From: AC-32 sp035624425 | GTDB lineage: Bacteria; Actinomycetota; Thermoleophilia; Gaiellales; Gaiellaceae | Assembly: GCA_035624425.1 (NCBI GenBank) | Contig: DASPRN010000070.1 | Coordinates: 1 to 20,057, forward strand | Length of the DNA stretch: 20,057 nucleotides | Direction of reading: 5' to 3' | In this document: in pieces, positions 7,444-14,245 of the stretch | Layout of the letters: every line of letters begins with the position of its first letter | Numbering within the stretch: position 1 is the first letter of the stretch | Notes under the pieces: generated by a model | Database searches by the model: none | Told to the model about the DNA's origin: nothing | What the model saw: only the letters and a program-made list of their open reading frames with translations | Made by a program: the position numbers and the translations under genes

Positions 7444-8136
7444 CTAGGCGTCTAGGTGCGACGCGGCCGCCGCGTCGGCGACGAGGCGCGTCCTGCCGCC
7501 AGCCGAGCGGACCATGCTGGCGGGCGTGCCCCGGTCCGGCGGGCGGCCGAACGCACGCTCCACCGCTTCGGCCTTCGGCTCGCCGGTGACGAGGAACAGG
7601 ACCTCCGGCGCCGAGCAGAGGACAGGGACCGTAAGCGTCACCCGCTCCACGAATGGATCGAGCTTTGCCTCGGCCCGGATTGCCCGCCTCGAGCGCTCGT
7701 CGAGGGTCGGCTGGCCCGGGAAGAGGGAAGCCGTGTGGCCGTCCGTCCCGACCCCGAGCAGGACGAGATCCAGCCTCGCGCCGTCCAGCTCGGCGTCGTA
7801 CTCGGCGGCTGCCGCCTCCGCGCCGAGCTCCCCGCGGATGCGATGGACTTCGCGCGGCTGCGCCGAGAGGCCGGCGAGGAGGCTTTCGCGGGCGAGCCGG
7901 AAGTTCGAGCGCTCGTCCTCCGACGGCACGCTGCGTTCGTCGCCCCACCAGAGCGCGGCGCCGCTCCAATCCGGTTCCGCCTCGGCTGCGAGCTTGTAGG
8001 CGTGCCCGGGCGTGGTGCCGCCCGTGAGCACGATCGACTGCCCGGCGCGCGCGGCGGCGACGAGCTCATCAGCGATGACCCGCGCCGCCTCTTCCGCGTC
8101 GGCGACCCGGACGAGCTCGACACCGTAGAGCGTCAC
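7444..8136 (-). CDS. pgl: 6-phosphogluconolactonase
   Basis: A 230-residue cytosolic hydrolase of the DevB/Pgl type, which opens 6-phosphogluconolactone to 6-phosphogluconate in the oxidative pentose phosphate pathway and so supports NADPH supply. Family motifs are in order: LTGGTTPG (37-44), WWGDERSVP (63-71) with the following SNFRLARESLL, and GVGTDGHTASLFPG (128-141), the glucosamine-6-phosphate-isomerase-like active-site loop. Length is normal for the family. It starts at GTG 8136, overlapping the TGA of proC as GTGA, so it is translationally coupled to proC. No zwf or gnd is seen in the window. The pairing with proline synthesis may reflect NADPH use by ProC, but this is inference. Confidence 0.93.
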   Translation of the reverse strand: MTLYGVELVRVADAEEAARVIADELVAAARAGQSIVLTGGTTPGHAYKLAAEAEPDWSGAALWWGDERSVPSEDERSNFRLARESLLAGLSAQPREVHRIRGELGAEAAAAEYDAELDGARLDLVLLGVGTDGHTASLFPGQPTLDERSRRAIRAEAKLDPFVERVTLTVPVLCSAPEVLFLVTGEPKAEAVERAFGRPPDRGTPASMVRSAGGRTRLVADAAAASHLDA

Positions 8137-8954
8137 AGCTCGCCGGCCGCCAGCTCGCGTGAGCGCTCCATTGCTGCCTGGATCGCGTTCAGGAAGGCTG
8201 CGCGCACGCCGGCGCGCTCGAGCTCGCGGATCGCGCGGATCGTCGTCCCACCGGGCGAGGTCACCTGCTCCCGCAGCTCGAACGGGTGGACCTCGTCGTC
8301 GCGCAACAGGTGGGCGGTCCCGAGCATCGACTGCACGACGAGCTGCGTCGTCACCTCGCGCGAGAGGCCGAGCAGGATCCCGGCTTCGATCATCGCCTCC
8401 GCTACCAGCGCAAAGTAGGCCGGGCCGGAGCCGGACACGGCGGTGACCGCGTCCATGTACCGCTCGGGCACGCGGACGACTGCGCCGAGATGGCTGAGCG
8501 CCTCCTCCGCCAGGTCGAGGTGCTCCTCGCCCGCGTGCGCGCCCGCGCAGACGCCGGCGATGCCCTCGTGGACTGTGGCGGGGCGGTTCGGCATCGCGCG
8601 GACGACCGGCACGCCGGCGCCGATCCGGCTCTCGATCGCGGAGGTCGGAATCGCGGCCGCGACCGAGAGGACGGTCTGCTCGGGCGTCAGGAGGCCGCCG
8701 ATCTCGCCGAGGAGGGCGTCGAAGTCCTGCGGCTTCACGGCGATCACGACCAGCGCGGCGCCCGCGACGGCTTCGGAGTTCGACGTGGTCGTCTCGACGC
8801 CCCAGTGCTCGGCCAGCTCGGCTGCGCGCTGCTCGTCGCGGACGGTGACGACGAGCTCGGAGGGCTCGCGCCAGCCGCCGCTCAGCAGGCCGCGCAGGAG
8901 CGACTCGCCGATCGTGCCGGCGCCGAGAATCGCCACGCGGCGGGTCTCTACCAC
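8133..8954 (-). CDS. proC: pyrroline-5-carboxylate reductase
   Basis: A 273-residue enzyme that reduces 1-pyrroline-5-carboxylate to L-proline with NAD(P)H, the last step of proline synthesis. The N-terminal Rossmann motif is VAILGAGTIGESLL (7-20); then VKPQDF (73-78), VVRAMPNRPA (117-126), and the signature AVSGSGPAYF (172-181) of the C-terminal dimerisation domain, with TSPGGTT near 232-238. Length is normal. It starts at GTG 8954, ten bases downstream of the stop of the glycosylase gene, and its TGA overlaps the GTG of pgl. It therefore lies inside a five-gene operon led by an XRE-TPR regulator. Identification is secure. Confidence 0.95.
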   Translation of the reverse strand: MVETRRVAILGAGTIGESLLRGLLSGGWREPSELVVTVRDEQRAAELAEHWGVETTTSNSEAVAGAALVVIAVKPQDFDALLGEIGGLLTPEQTVLSVAAAIPTSAIESRIGAGVPVVRAMPNRPATVHEGIAGVCAGAHAGEEHLDLAEEALSHLGAVVRVPERYMDAVTAVSGSGPAYFALVAEAMIEAGILLGLSREVTTQLVVQSMLGTAHLLRDDEVHPFELREQVTSPGGTTIRAIRELERAGVRAAFLNAIQAAMERSRELAAGEL

Positions 8955-8964
8955 GTGGAAGAGT

Positions 8965-9816
8965 CTAGGCGGCGACGCGCTGCGGCATCGGCACGAGCCC
9001 GAGGCGGTGAGCCGAGAGCAGGTAGACGCTCGCGAGACCGGCCCACTCGCCGTACGGCTCGAGCAGCTCCGCCGTTTCCCACGCCTCGACCCGGCGGCCG
9101 CGCAGAGCCGAGCAGAGCTTGACGAGCCCGAGGTCGCCGGTGATTCCCCGCTCGAAGCGGCCGAGGCCTTCGAGGCAGACGACGCCGACCGACCAGGGGC
9201 CGAGCCCGCGCTCCCGCTCGAGGCGGTCCGCCGCGGCCGCGGTCGGGAGCGACCGAAGCCGTTCGACGTCGACCGAGCGGCAGAGCCGGACGAGCGTCGC
9301 GCCTCGCCGCGCGCCGAGGCCGAGCCGCCGCAGCTCGGCGGGAGCGAGCCGCGCGAACGAGGCCGGCGTCGGCGGAGCGTGCAGGCGGGTGCCCGGGACG
9401 GCGAGCGTCGACGCGCGGATCACGCGGCGCTCGATCGCCCGGGCGAGGCTTGCCTGGATCAGCTGGCCGCAGACGGCGCGCAGGAGCGAGTGCGTGACCG
9501 TCGCAAGCCGCACAGGACGCAGGCCCCGCAGCCGAGGGAGCGCGGGGCCGAGCAACGGGTCGTCGCGGAAGCGCTCGAGGAACTCGGAGTGGTCGTCGTC
9601 GAGCGCGAGGACGAAGCGCAGCTCGGCGACGCCCGCCTCGTCCGGCGCGCGCAGCTGGACGGTGCCGTCCGGCTGCTGCCAGGCGCGCCCGACGCCGCCC
9701 GCGGCGAGTGCGGCCACGAGCGGCCCGTCCGCCCTGGTCCGCGTCGCGTTCCCGGCGTGACGAGCCGAGAGGCGGAGCGAGAAGGGGCCGCGCGGTCGAA
9801 CCGCGGCCGAGATCAC
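8965..9816 (-). CDS. AlkA-like DNA-3-methyladenine glycosylase (HhH-GPD)
   Basis: A 283-residue protein of the helix-hairpin-helix GPD superfamily, closest in layout to AlkA, which removes alkylated bases from DNA. The N-terminal 95 residues form an AlkA-N-like beta domain. The HhH-GPD part shows VCGQLIQASLARAIERR (115-131), the typical second region PTPASFARLAPAELRRLGLG (149-168), the hairpin ERGLGPWSVG (202-211), and TGDLGL (226-231), where Asp228 is the likely catalytic aspartate. There is no iron-sulfur cysteine cluster, which argues against Nth or MutY. It starts at GTG 9816, overlapping the TGA of the XRE-TPR gene by four bases (GTGA). The substrate is unknown; an 8-oxoguanine-type specificity cannot be excluded. 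Confidence 0.85.
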   Translation of the reverse strand: MISAAVRPRGPFSLRLSARHAGNATRTRADGPLVAALAAGGVGRAWQQPDGTVQLRAPDEAGVAELRFVLALDDDHSEFLERFRDDPLLGPALPRLRGLRPVRLATVTHSLLRAVCGQLIQASLARAIERRVIRASTLAVPGTRLHAPPTPASFARLAPAELRRLGLGARRGATLVRLCRSVDVERLRSLPTAAAADRLERERGLGPWSVGVVCLEGLGRFERGITGDLGLVKLCSALRGRRVEAWETAELLEPYGEWAGLASVYLLSAHRLGLVPMPQRVAA

Positions 9817-11153
9817 GGGCTCTTGTGCGCTTCGACGGTCAGCGGTTCCGACGCGAGGTCGGCGGCGCGCTCGAGCACCTCGAGCGCCTCCTGCTCGCGG
9901 CCGGCCTTCCGCAGGAACTTGCCCCAGGCGCGATATGCCTCGACGAAATCCCTGCGATGCCCGTGCTCTTCCAGCAGGGTCGTAGCCTCGCGGAAGGTGG
10001 CGTCGGCCTCATCCGGCTCACCCGTCATCGCCAACCCTTCGGCGAGCGACCAGAGGGCGTGGCCGCTCTCGTGCGGGTACTCGTCGCCGGCGGCAGCGAG
10101 GGCGGCCCGCGCGTGCTCGATCGCCTCCGCGCCGTGCCCGAGCAGCACGGCGCGGCGAGCCTGCTCACGGCGGAGCTGGACGAGATCCTCGACGTCCGGG
10201 CTCTGCCCGAACAGCCGCTCCGCGGCTTCTTGATGCCGGCCCGCCTCGTCGGCTCGTCCCTGCGTCATCAGGATCCCCGAGCAGAGCAGGTGGGCGCGCG
10301 CGAGGTGCAAGGTGTCGTCGGTGACCTCGAGCAGCGCCATCGCTCGCCGGACGCAGTCGAGCGCCGCCGCCGGACGCCCGCGCACGTCGTTGAGGCGCGC
10401 GAGCGACCAGTAGAGGCGCACGCGCGAGTAGGCGTCGCTGAACTCGTCCGCCTGTTCCAGCGTCTCGTCGAGGACGGCCTGCGCGCGGCCGAGGTCTCCG
10501 AGGTCGGTGAGCGCGTAGCTGAGGTAGGTCGCAAACCGGACCTCCGCGGCGAGGTCCCTCGGGTCGAGCTCGCTCAGCTCGTCGAGGCAGCGCTCGAACA
10601 CATCGACCGCGCGCTCGGGACGGCCGCCGGCCGCGTACGCGTGGCCGAGCGTGGCAAAGACGTCGGGCCTCGCGGCTGGGGAGACCGGTGCCAGCTCGAT
10701 GCCTTCCTCCAGTCGCTCGATCGCCTGAGCGTTCCGGCCGATCGCGGCGGCGGCGAGCCCGAGCGCGATGCCGGCGCGCGAAGCCGAGACCGTATCGCCG
10801 GCCGCGATGGCCTCGTCGCGAAGCCTGGCGAGTCGCCGCTCGGCGTCCTCCGAGCTGCCTGCAAGGCGCAGCTCGAGCTCCGCGTCGGCGATCCTCAGCT
10901 CCCGCTCGTCGGTGTCGCGGATCTCGGAGCCGGTTTCGAGGTAGTCGGCCGAGACCCCGAGCTTGCGCGCGAGCATCCGCAGCGCTTTCACCGACGGGCG
11001 CCTGGCGCCTCCCTCGATCCGGGAGATGTAGGCGTAGGAGACACCCTTCTCGGCCAGGTCGCGCTGCGAGAGGCCACGCTCGAGCCGGAGCCTGCGCAGA
11101 CGCTGCCCGATCGTCTCCTCGGTCCCCTCTCGTCCCTCAACCACAGATTTCAA
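9813..11153 (-). CDS. XRE-type HTH regulator with TPR domain (RRNPP-like layout)
   Basis: A 446-residue cytosolic protein. Residues about 15-72 are a Cro/C1 helix-turn-helix: IGQRLRRLRLERGLSQRDLA, then VSYAYISRIEGGARRPS, then LARKLGVSADYLETG. Residues about 87-440 are a long array of TPR-type helix pairs, for example FATLGHAYAAGGRPERAVDVF. An N-terminal HTH followed by TPRs is the architecture of peptide-sensing RRNPP regulators (PlcR, NprR, Rgg, AimR), although other XRE-TPR proteins exist. It is the first gene of the alkA-proC-pgl-arsR operon and is divergent from a tiny secreted-peptide-like gene (11280-11363). TTG at 11153 is the longest sensible start. GTG at 11144 is nine bases after a TAAAGA box and may be the true, nearly leaderless start, giving 443 residues. 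Family call is confident; ligand binding is inference. Confidence 0.9.
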   Translation of the reverse strand: MKSVVEGREGTEETIGQRLRRLRLERGLSQRDLAEKGVSYAYISRIEGGARRPSVKALRMLARKLGVSADYLETGSEIRDTDERELRIADAELELRLAGSSEDAERRLARLRDEAIAAGDTVSASRAGIALGLAAAAIGRNAQAIERLEEGIELAPVSPAARPDVFATLGHAYAAGGRPERAVDVFERCLDELSELDPRDLAAEVRFATYLSYALTDLGDLGRAQAVLDETLEQADEFSDAYSRVRLYWSLARLNDVRGRPAAALDCVRRAMALLEVTDDTLHLARAHLLCSGILMTQGRADEAGRHQEAAERLFGQSPDVEDLVQLRREQARRAVLLGHGAEAIEHARAALAAAGDEYPHESGHALWSLAEGLAMTGEPDEADATFREATTLLEEHGHRRDFVEAYRAWGKFLRKAGREQEALEVLERAADLASEPLTVEAHKSP

Positions 11154-11225
11154 TCTTTATCACCGCGATGGACATCGTCAAGGAGGATCCGTCACTTGAC
11201 AACAAATGGCTACCCCGTTTGGGTA
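11145..11225. promoter_or_regulatory. divergent promoter/operator region, XRE-TPR gene and peptide gene
   Basis: This AT-richer intergenic stretch has back-to-back -35 boxes. On the minus strand, TTGACG (11181-11176) is followed after 16 bases by TAAAGA. On the plus strand, TTGACA lies at 11196-11201; its -10 box is not clear. Two small inverted repeats lie at promoter positions: AGATT-tc-AATCT (11145-11156), on the XRE-TPR start, and TACCC-cgttt-GGGTA (11211-11225), 15 to 24 bases after the peptide gene's -35. They are candidate operators, possibly for the XRE-TPR protein. The two palindromes are not copies of each other. Confidence 0.5.
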
Positions 11226-11279
11226 TCGGTTTCATCTGGAGCCGTTTCTCCATATTTCCGCGAAAGGAGGTGCTTGCTC

Positions 11280-11363
11280 ATGGCCAGGATCAAGGCACTG
11301 CTGGTCGTTCTGGGCCTGCTCGCCCTGGCGGCCCTGAACGGCGCGACCCCGTGGGGCCCGTAG
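11280..11363 (+). CDS. 27-aa putative secreted signalling peptide precursor
   Basis: A very short ORF with strong signs of being real. AAAGGAGGT (11263-11271) lies eight bases before the ATG, a near-perfect match to the 16S rRNA 3' end. Twenty-five of 27 codons end in G or C. A 10-bp-stem hairpin terminator follows the stop at once. The product has Arg3 and Lys5, then an uninterrupted hydrophobic run from residue 6 to 19, an AxA site at 15-17, and a polar tail NGATPWGP (20-27). This is the layout of exported short hydrophobic peptides of rgg/shp pairs. It is divergent from the XRE-TPR regulator, which has the domain plan of a peptide receptor. I infer a pheromone-like precursor whose C-terminus is matured outside the cell and re-imported. 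Alternatives are a small membrane protein or a toxin. An in-frame TTG at 11196 would add 28 codons of low third-position GC and is less likely. Confidence 0.65.
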   Translation: MARIKALLVVLGLLALAALNGATPWGP

Positions 11364-11379
11364 GGCGCAGCTGCGAGAC

Positions 11380-11410
11380 GGGGCGGGAGTGGCTGCGACG
11401 CTCCCGCCCC
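11380..11410 (+). terminator. terminator of the peptide gene
   Basis: GGGGCGGGAG (11380-11389) pairs perfectly with CTCCCGCCCC (11401-11410) around an 11-base loop, 16 bases after the TAG of the 27-aa ORF. The stem is very stable but is not followed by a T-tract. It isolates the peptide gene as a one-gene transcript from the VOC gene downstream. Confidence 0.65.
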
Positions 11411-11460
11411 GGACACACTGGGGAGCTCAGGCTGCACGCGACACACTCGCGCACTCGGGG

Positions 11461-11466
11461 TATCGT
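11461..11466 (+). promoter_or_regulatory. -10 box of a leaderless VOC-family gene
   Basis: TATCGT (TANNNT type) ends seven bases before the GTG at 11474; a weak GCGACA lies 17 bases upstream as a -35. With no Shine-Dalgarno visible, the transcript probably begins at or next to the GTG. The same TATCGT-N7-GTG arrangement occurs on the minus strand at 19750-19735. Confidence 0.45.
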
Positions 11467-11473
11467 CGCCACG

Positions 11474-11959
11474 GTGAGCATCGACCCCGGCGTCGACATC
11501 GGCCATGTCCACCTGAAGGTCGCGGACATCGACCGCTCGCTCGCGTTCTACCGCGACATCCTCGGCTTCGAGGTCATGCAGCGCAACGGCGACGAGGCCG
11601 TGTTCATCTCCGCCGGCGGCTACCACCACCACCTCGGGCTCAACACCTGGGAGTCGCGGGGCGCCTCGCCGCCGCCGCGCGGCACGACCGGTCTCTTCCA
11701 CGCAGCGATCCGCTACCCGGACCGGCGCTCGCTCGGCGACGCGCTCCGCCGTCTGGTCGAGGCGGGCTGGCCGATCGACGGCGCGACCGACCATGGCGTC
11801 TCGGAGGCGATCTACCTGCGGGACCCCGACGAGAACGGGATCGAGCTGTACCGCGACCGGCCCGAGGAGGAGTGGCCGCGGCCCGCCGATGGCAACGGGG
11901 TCGCGATGTACAACGCGCCGGTCGACCTCGACGCGCTCATGGCGGAAGCCGGTGCCTAA
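11474..11959 (+). CDS. VOC-fold protein, catechol-2,3-dioxygenase/glyoxalase-like
   Basis: A 161-residue metalloenzyme of the vicinal oxygen chelate fold. It contains the paired beta-alpha-beta-beta-beta modules: IGHVHLKVADIDRSLAFYRD (9-28), a GYHHHLGLNTW segment (49-59), and the second module from GLFHAAIRYP (73-82) to LRDPDENGIELYRDRP (115-130). Likely metal ligands are His13, a histidine at 51-53, His76 and Glu124, as in CatE-type extradiol dioxygenases and glyoxalase I. It is a single-unit version, about half the length of two-domain CatE proteins. The GTG start at 11474 follows a TATCGT box and fits a leaderless transcript. It is isolated by a terminator upstream and a 112-bp tandem repeat downstream; the repeat begins in its last codons. 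The substrate is unknown. Confidence 0.88.
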   Translation: MSIDPGVDIGHVHLKVADIDRSLAFYRDILGFEVMQRNGDEAVFISAGGYHHHLGLNTWESRGASPPPRGTTGLFHAAIRYPDRRSLGDALRRLVEAGWPIDGATDHGVSEAIYLRDPDENGIELYRDRPEEEWPRPADGNGVAMYNAPVDLDALMAEAGA

Positions 11960-12185
11960 GGCGCCGACTTGGTGGCGCCGACCAGGGAGGCCGCGCGGGC
12001 CTCGCCCGGGTGGCCGTCCAACGCACCTCCTTGGACTCGGGCCGCTTCGATCCGGCGGGCCCTATGCCTAAGGCGCCGACTTGGCGGCGCCGACCAGGGA
12101 GGCCGCGCGGACTTCGCCCGGGTGGCCGTCCAGCGCACCTCCTTGGACTCGGGCCGCTTCGATCTAGCAGGTCATATGCCTAAGG
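11953..12185. repeat. 112-bp tandem duplication
   Basis: Copy 1 (11953-12064) and copy 2 (12065-12176) match at about 103 of 112 positions with no gaps; a third copy starts at 12177 but matches for only nine bases (TGCCTAAGG). The first copy begins in the last codons of the VOC gene, and the third fragment is the start of the 76-aa gene, so the same TGCCTAAGG forms a stop codon at one end and the codons after ATG at the other. Each copy holds GGCGCC-n8-GGCGCC and a CGGGC/GCCCG hairpin. No gene is credible inside the block. Only two copies and no spacers, so not CRISPR. Confidence 0.9.
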
Positions 12186-12406
12186 GGTACGCGGAAGGGC
12201 CTGCGGCCGAGGAGGCGGAGCGACGGCTCGAGGAGCTCGAGCGCGGCCCGGCTGCGCCCGAGCGGGAGGAGCGCCTGGCCGTCTACGGCTCGACCGAGGA
12301 CGACCCCGAGCCCCATTTCCTGGGCTGGCGCGACGAGCTCGATCCCGACGAGCTGTTCGCCTCCGGAGAGGCGTGGGGTCTCACCGTGGTCCGCGCTACG
12401 GTGTAG
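12176..12406 (+). CDS. small hypothetical protein upstream of korA
   Basis: A 76-residue hypothetical protein, rich in Glu, Arg and Ala at the N-terminus (a likely helix, AAEEAERRLEELERG) and ending in a more structured part with PHFLGWRDELDPDELFASG and TVVRATV. There is no signal peptide or known motif. The ATG at 12176 falls at the edge of the 112-bp tandem repeat, with a weak AGG six bases upstream. Its TAG is three bases before the GTG of korA, so it is probably co-transcribed with the oxidoreductase genes. Codons mostly end in G or C, which supports coding. I do not recognise it. It could be a small accessory protein of the KorAB enzyme or just an unrelated gene of the operon. Confidence 0.55.
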   Translation: MPKGYAEGPAAEEAERRLEELERGPAAPEREERLAVYGSTEDDPEPHFLGWRDELDPDELFASGEAWGLTVVRATV

Positions 12407-12409
12407 GCG

Positions 12410-14245
12410 GTGGCCAAGCAGGTCGAGCAGCTCGAGCAGGTGACGATCCGGTTCGCCGGCGACTCCGGCGACGGGATGCAACTCACCGGCGGGCAGTTCA
12501 CGAGCGAGACCGCGCTCGTCGGCAACGACCTGTCGACGCTGCCCGACTTCCCGGCCGAGATCCGCGCGCCGGCAGGCTCGCTCCCGGGCGTCTCCGGCTA
12601 CCAGCTCCACTTCGCCGACCACGACATCCTCACGCCGGGCGACAGGCCCGACGTGCTCGTCGCGATGAACCCGGCGGCGCTGAAGACCAACCTCCCCGAC
12701 CTGGAGAGGCGCGGGACGGTGATCGTCAACCGCGACGCCTTCACCGAGCGCAACCTCGACAAGGCCGGCTACGAGGCGAACCCGCTCGAAGACGGTTCCC
12801 TGGACGGGTACCACGTGCACGAGGTGCCGCTGACGACGCTCACCATCGAGGCGCTCAAGGACGTCGACGTGAGCAAGCGCGAGGCGGAGCGCTCGAAGAA
12901 CATGTTCGCGCTCGGCCTGATGTCGTGGCTCTACCACCGGCCGACCGAGCAGACGGTCGCCTTTCTCGAGGCCAAGTTCAAGGCGAAGCCCGCGATCGCG
13001 GAGGCGAACGTCAAGGCGTTCAAGGCCGGCTGGGCCTACGGCGAGACCTCGGAGGACTTCGTGGTCTCATACGAGGTCGCGCCCGCGCAGATGCCGCCCG
13101 GCACCTACCGGAACATCACCGGCAACCAGGCGCTCGGCATGGGCCTGATCGCCGCGAGCGTCAAGAGCGGGCTGCCGCTCTTCCTCGGCGCCTACCCGAT
13201 CACACCGGCCTCGGAGATCCTCGAGCACCTCTCGCGCCACAAGCGCTTCGGCGTGCGCACCTTCCAGGCGGAGGACGAGATCGCCGCGGTCGGCGCTGCG
13301 CTCGGCGCGAGTTTCGGCGGCGCCCTGGGCGTGTGCACCTCGAGCGGCCCCGGGGTGGCGCTCAAGTCGGAGACGGTCGGTCTGGCGATCACGCTCGAGC
13401 TGCCGCTGCTGATCCTCGACATCCAGCGCGCAGGCCCGTCGACCGGGATGCCGACCAAGCCGGAGCAGGCCGATCTCTTGATGGTCATGTTCGGCCGCAA
13501 CGCCGAGTCGCCGGTGCCGGTCGTCGCGGCGTCCACTCCGGGCGGCTGCTTCGACGCAGCACTCGAGGCAGCCCGGATCGCGTTGAAGTACCGAACGCCG
13601 GTCTACCTGCTCTCGGACGCCTACCTCGCGAACGGCTCCGAGCCCTGGCTGCTACCCGACGTTTCGTCGCTGCCCGACATCTCGCCCGAGTTCGCGACCG
13701 GCCCGAACCGCGACGGCGAGTTCCTCCCGTACGTGCGCGACCCCGAGACGCTCGCGCGCGACTGGGCGATCCCCGGCACGCCCGGCCTCGAGCACCGGAT
13801 CGGCGGGCTGGAGAAGCAGGACGAGACCGGCAACGTCTCCTACGACCCCGACAACCACGACCACATGGTCCGGCTCCGCGCGCAGAAGGTCGCCGGGATC
13901 GCTGCCGACATCCCCGAGCTGCACGTCGACGACCCCGACGGCGCCTCGCTGCTGGTGCTCGGCTGGGGCGGCACCTACGGGCCGATCACCGCGGCCGTCA
14001 GGCGCGTGCGGAACGGCGGCGGGAAGGTCGCGCAGGCGCACCTGACCCACCTGAACCCGTTCCCGCGCAACACCGGGGACGTCCTGGGCGCCTACGACCG
14101 CGTGCTCGTGCCCGAGATGAACCTCGGCCAGCTCCTGAAGCTCGTCCGCGCCGAGTTCCTCGTCGACGCGGTGGGCTACAACCGCGTGCGCGGGCTCCCG
14201 CTCCGGGCCTCCGAGCTCGCCGAAGCCCTGGAGGCCCTGCTGTGA
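12410..14245 (+). CDS. korA: 2-oxoglutarate:ferredoxin oxidoreductase, gamma-alpha fusion subunit
   Basis: A 611-residue subunit that, with KorB, decarboxylates a 2-oxoacid (most likely 2-oxoglutarate) to the acyl-CoA while reducing ferredoxin. The N-terminal gamma domain (about 10-195) opens with VTIRFAGDSGDGMQLTGGQF (11-30). The alpha pyrimidine-binding domain begins near residue 228 (ITGNQALGMGLIAA) with the YPITPAS motif at 262-268, AEDEIAAVGAALGASFGG and TSSGPG, then GPSTGMPTKPEQADL (about 344-358). The C-terminal transketolase-like domain ends around 600. This gamma-alpha fusion is the actinobacterial/aerobic KorA type. It starts at GTG 12410. It overlaps a 41-codon ORF by GTGA and is followed by korB. 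In Actinobacteria such enzymes act as an alternative to 2-oxoglutarate dehydrogenase. 2-oxoglutarate rather than pyruvate is family-based inference. Confidence 0.93.
   Translation: MAKQVEQLEQVTIRFAGDSGDGMQLTGGQFTSETALVGNDLSTLPDFPAEIRAPAGSLPGVSGYQLHFADHDILTPGDRPDVLVAMNPAALKTNLPDLERRGTVIVNRDAFTERNLDKAGYEANPLEDGSLDGYHVHEVPLTTLTIEALKDVDVSKREAERSKNMFALGLMSWLYHRPTEQTVAFLEAKFKAKPAIAEANVKAFKAGWAYGETSEDFVVSYEVAPAQMPPGTYRNITGNQALGMGLIAASVKSGLPLFLGAYPITPASEILEHLSRHKRFGVRTFQAEDEIAAVGAALGASFGGALGVCTSSGPGVALKSETVGLAITLELPLLILDIQRAGPSTGMPTKPEQADLLMVMFGRNAESPVPVVAASTPGGCFDAALEAARIALKYRTPVYLLSDAYLANGSEPWLLPDVSSLPDISPEFATGPNRDGEFLPYVRDPETLARDWAIPGTPGLEHRIGGLEKQDETGNVSYDPDNHDHMVRLRAQKVAGIAADIPELHVDDPDGASLLVLGWGGTYGPITAAVRRVRNGGGKVAQAHLTHLNPFPRNTGDVLGAYDRVLVPEMNLGQLLKLVRAEFLVDAVGYNRVRGLPLRASELAEALEALL

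Noticed and set aside
11196..11279. Longer version of the peptide ORF from TTG 11196, preceded by AAGGAGGA
   Set aside because: The added codons have low third-position GC and the TTG is part of the -35 box; the ATG at 11280 has a better ribosome site. Not fully excluded.
11168..11473. In-frame N-terminal extension of the VOC gene from ATG 11168
   Set aside because: It would run through the peptide gene and its terminator in another frame and has no homology-like content; GTG 11474 fits the domain start.
11953..12185. CRISPR-like array
   Set aside because: Only two long tandem copies with no unique spacers between them.
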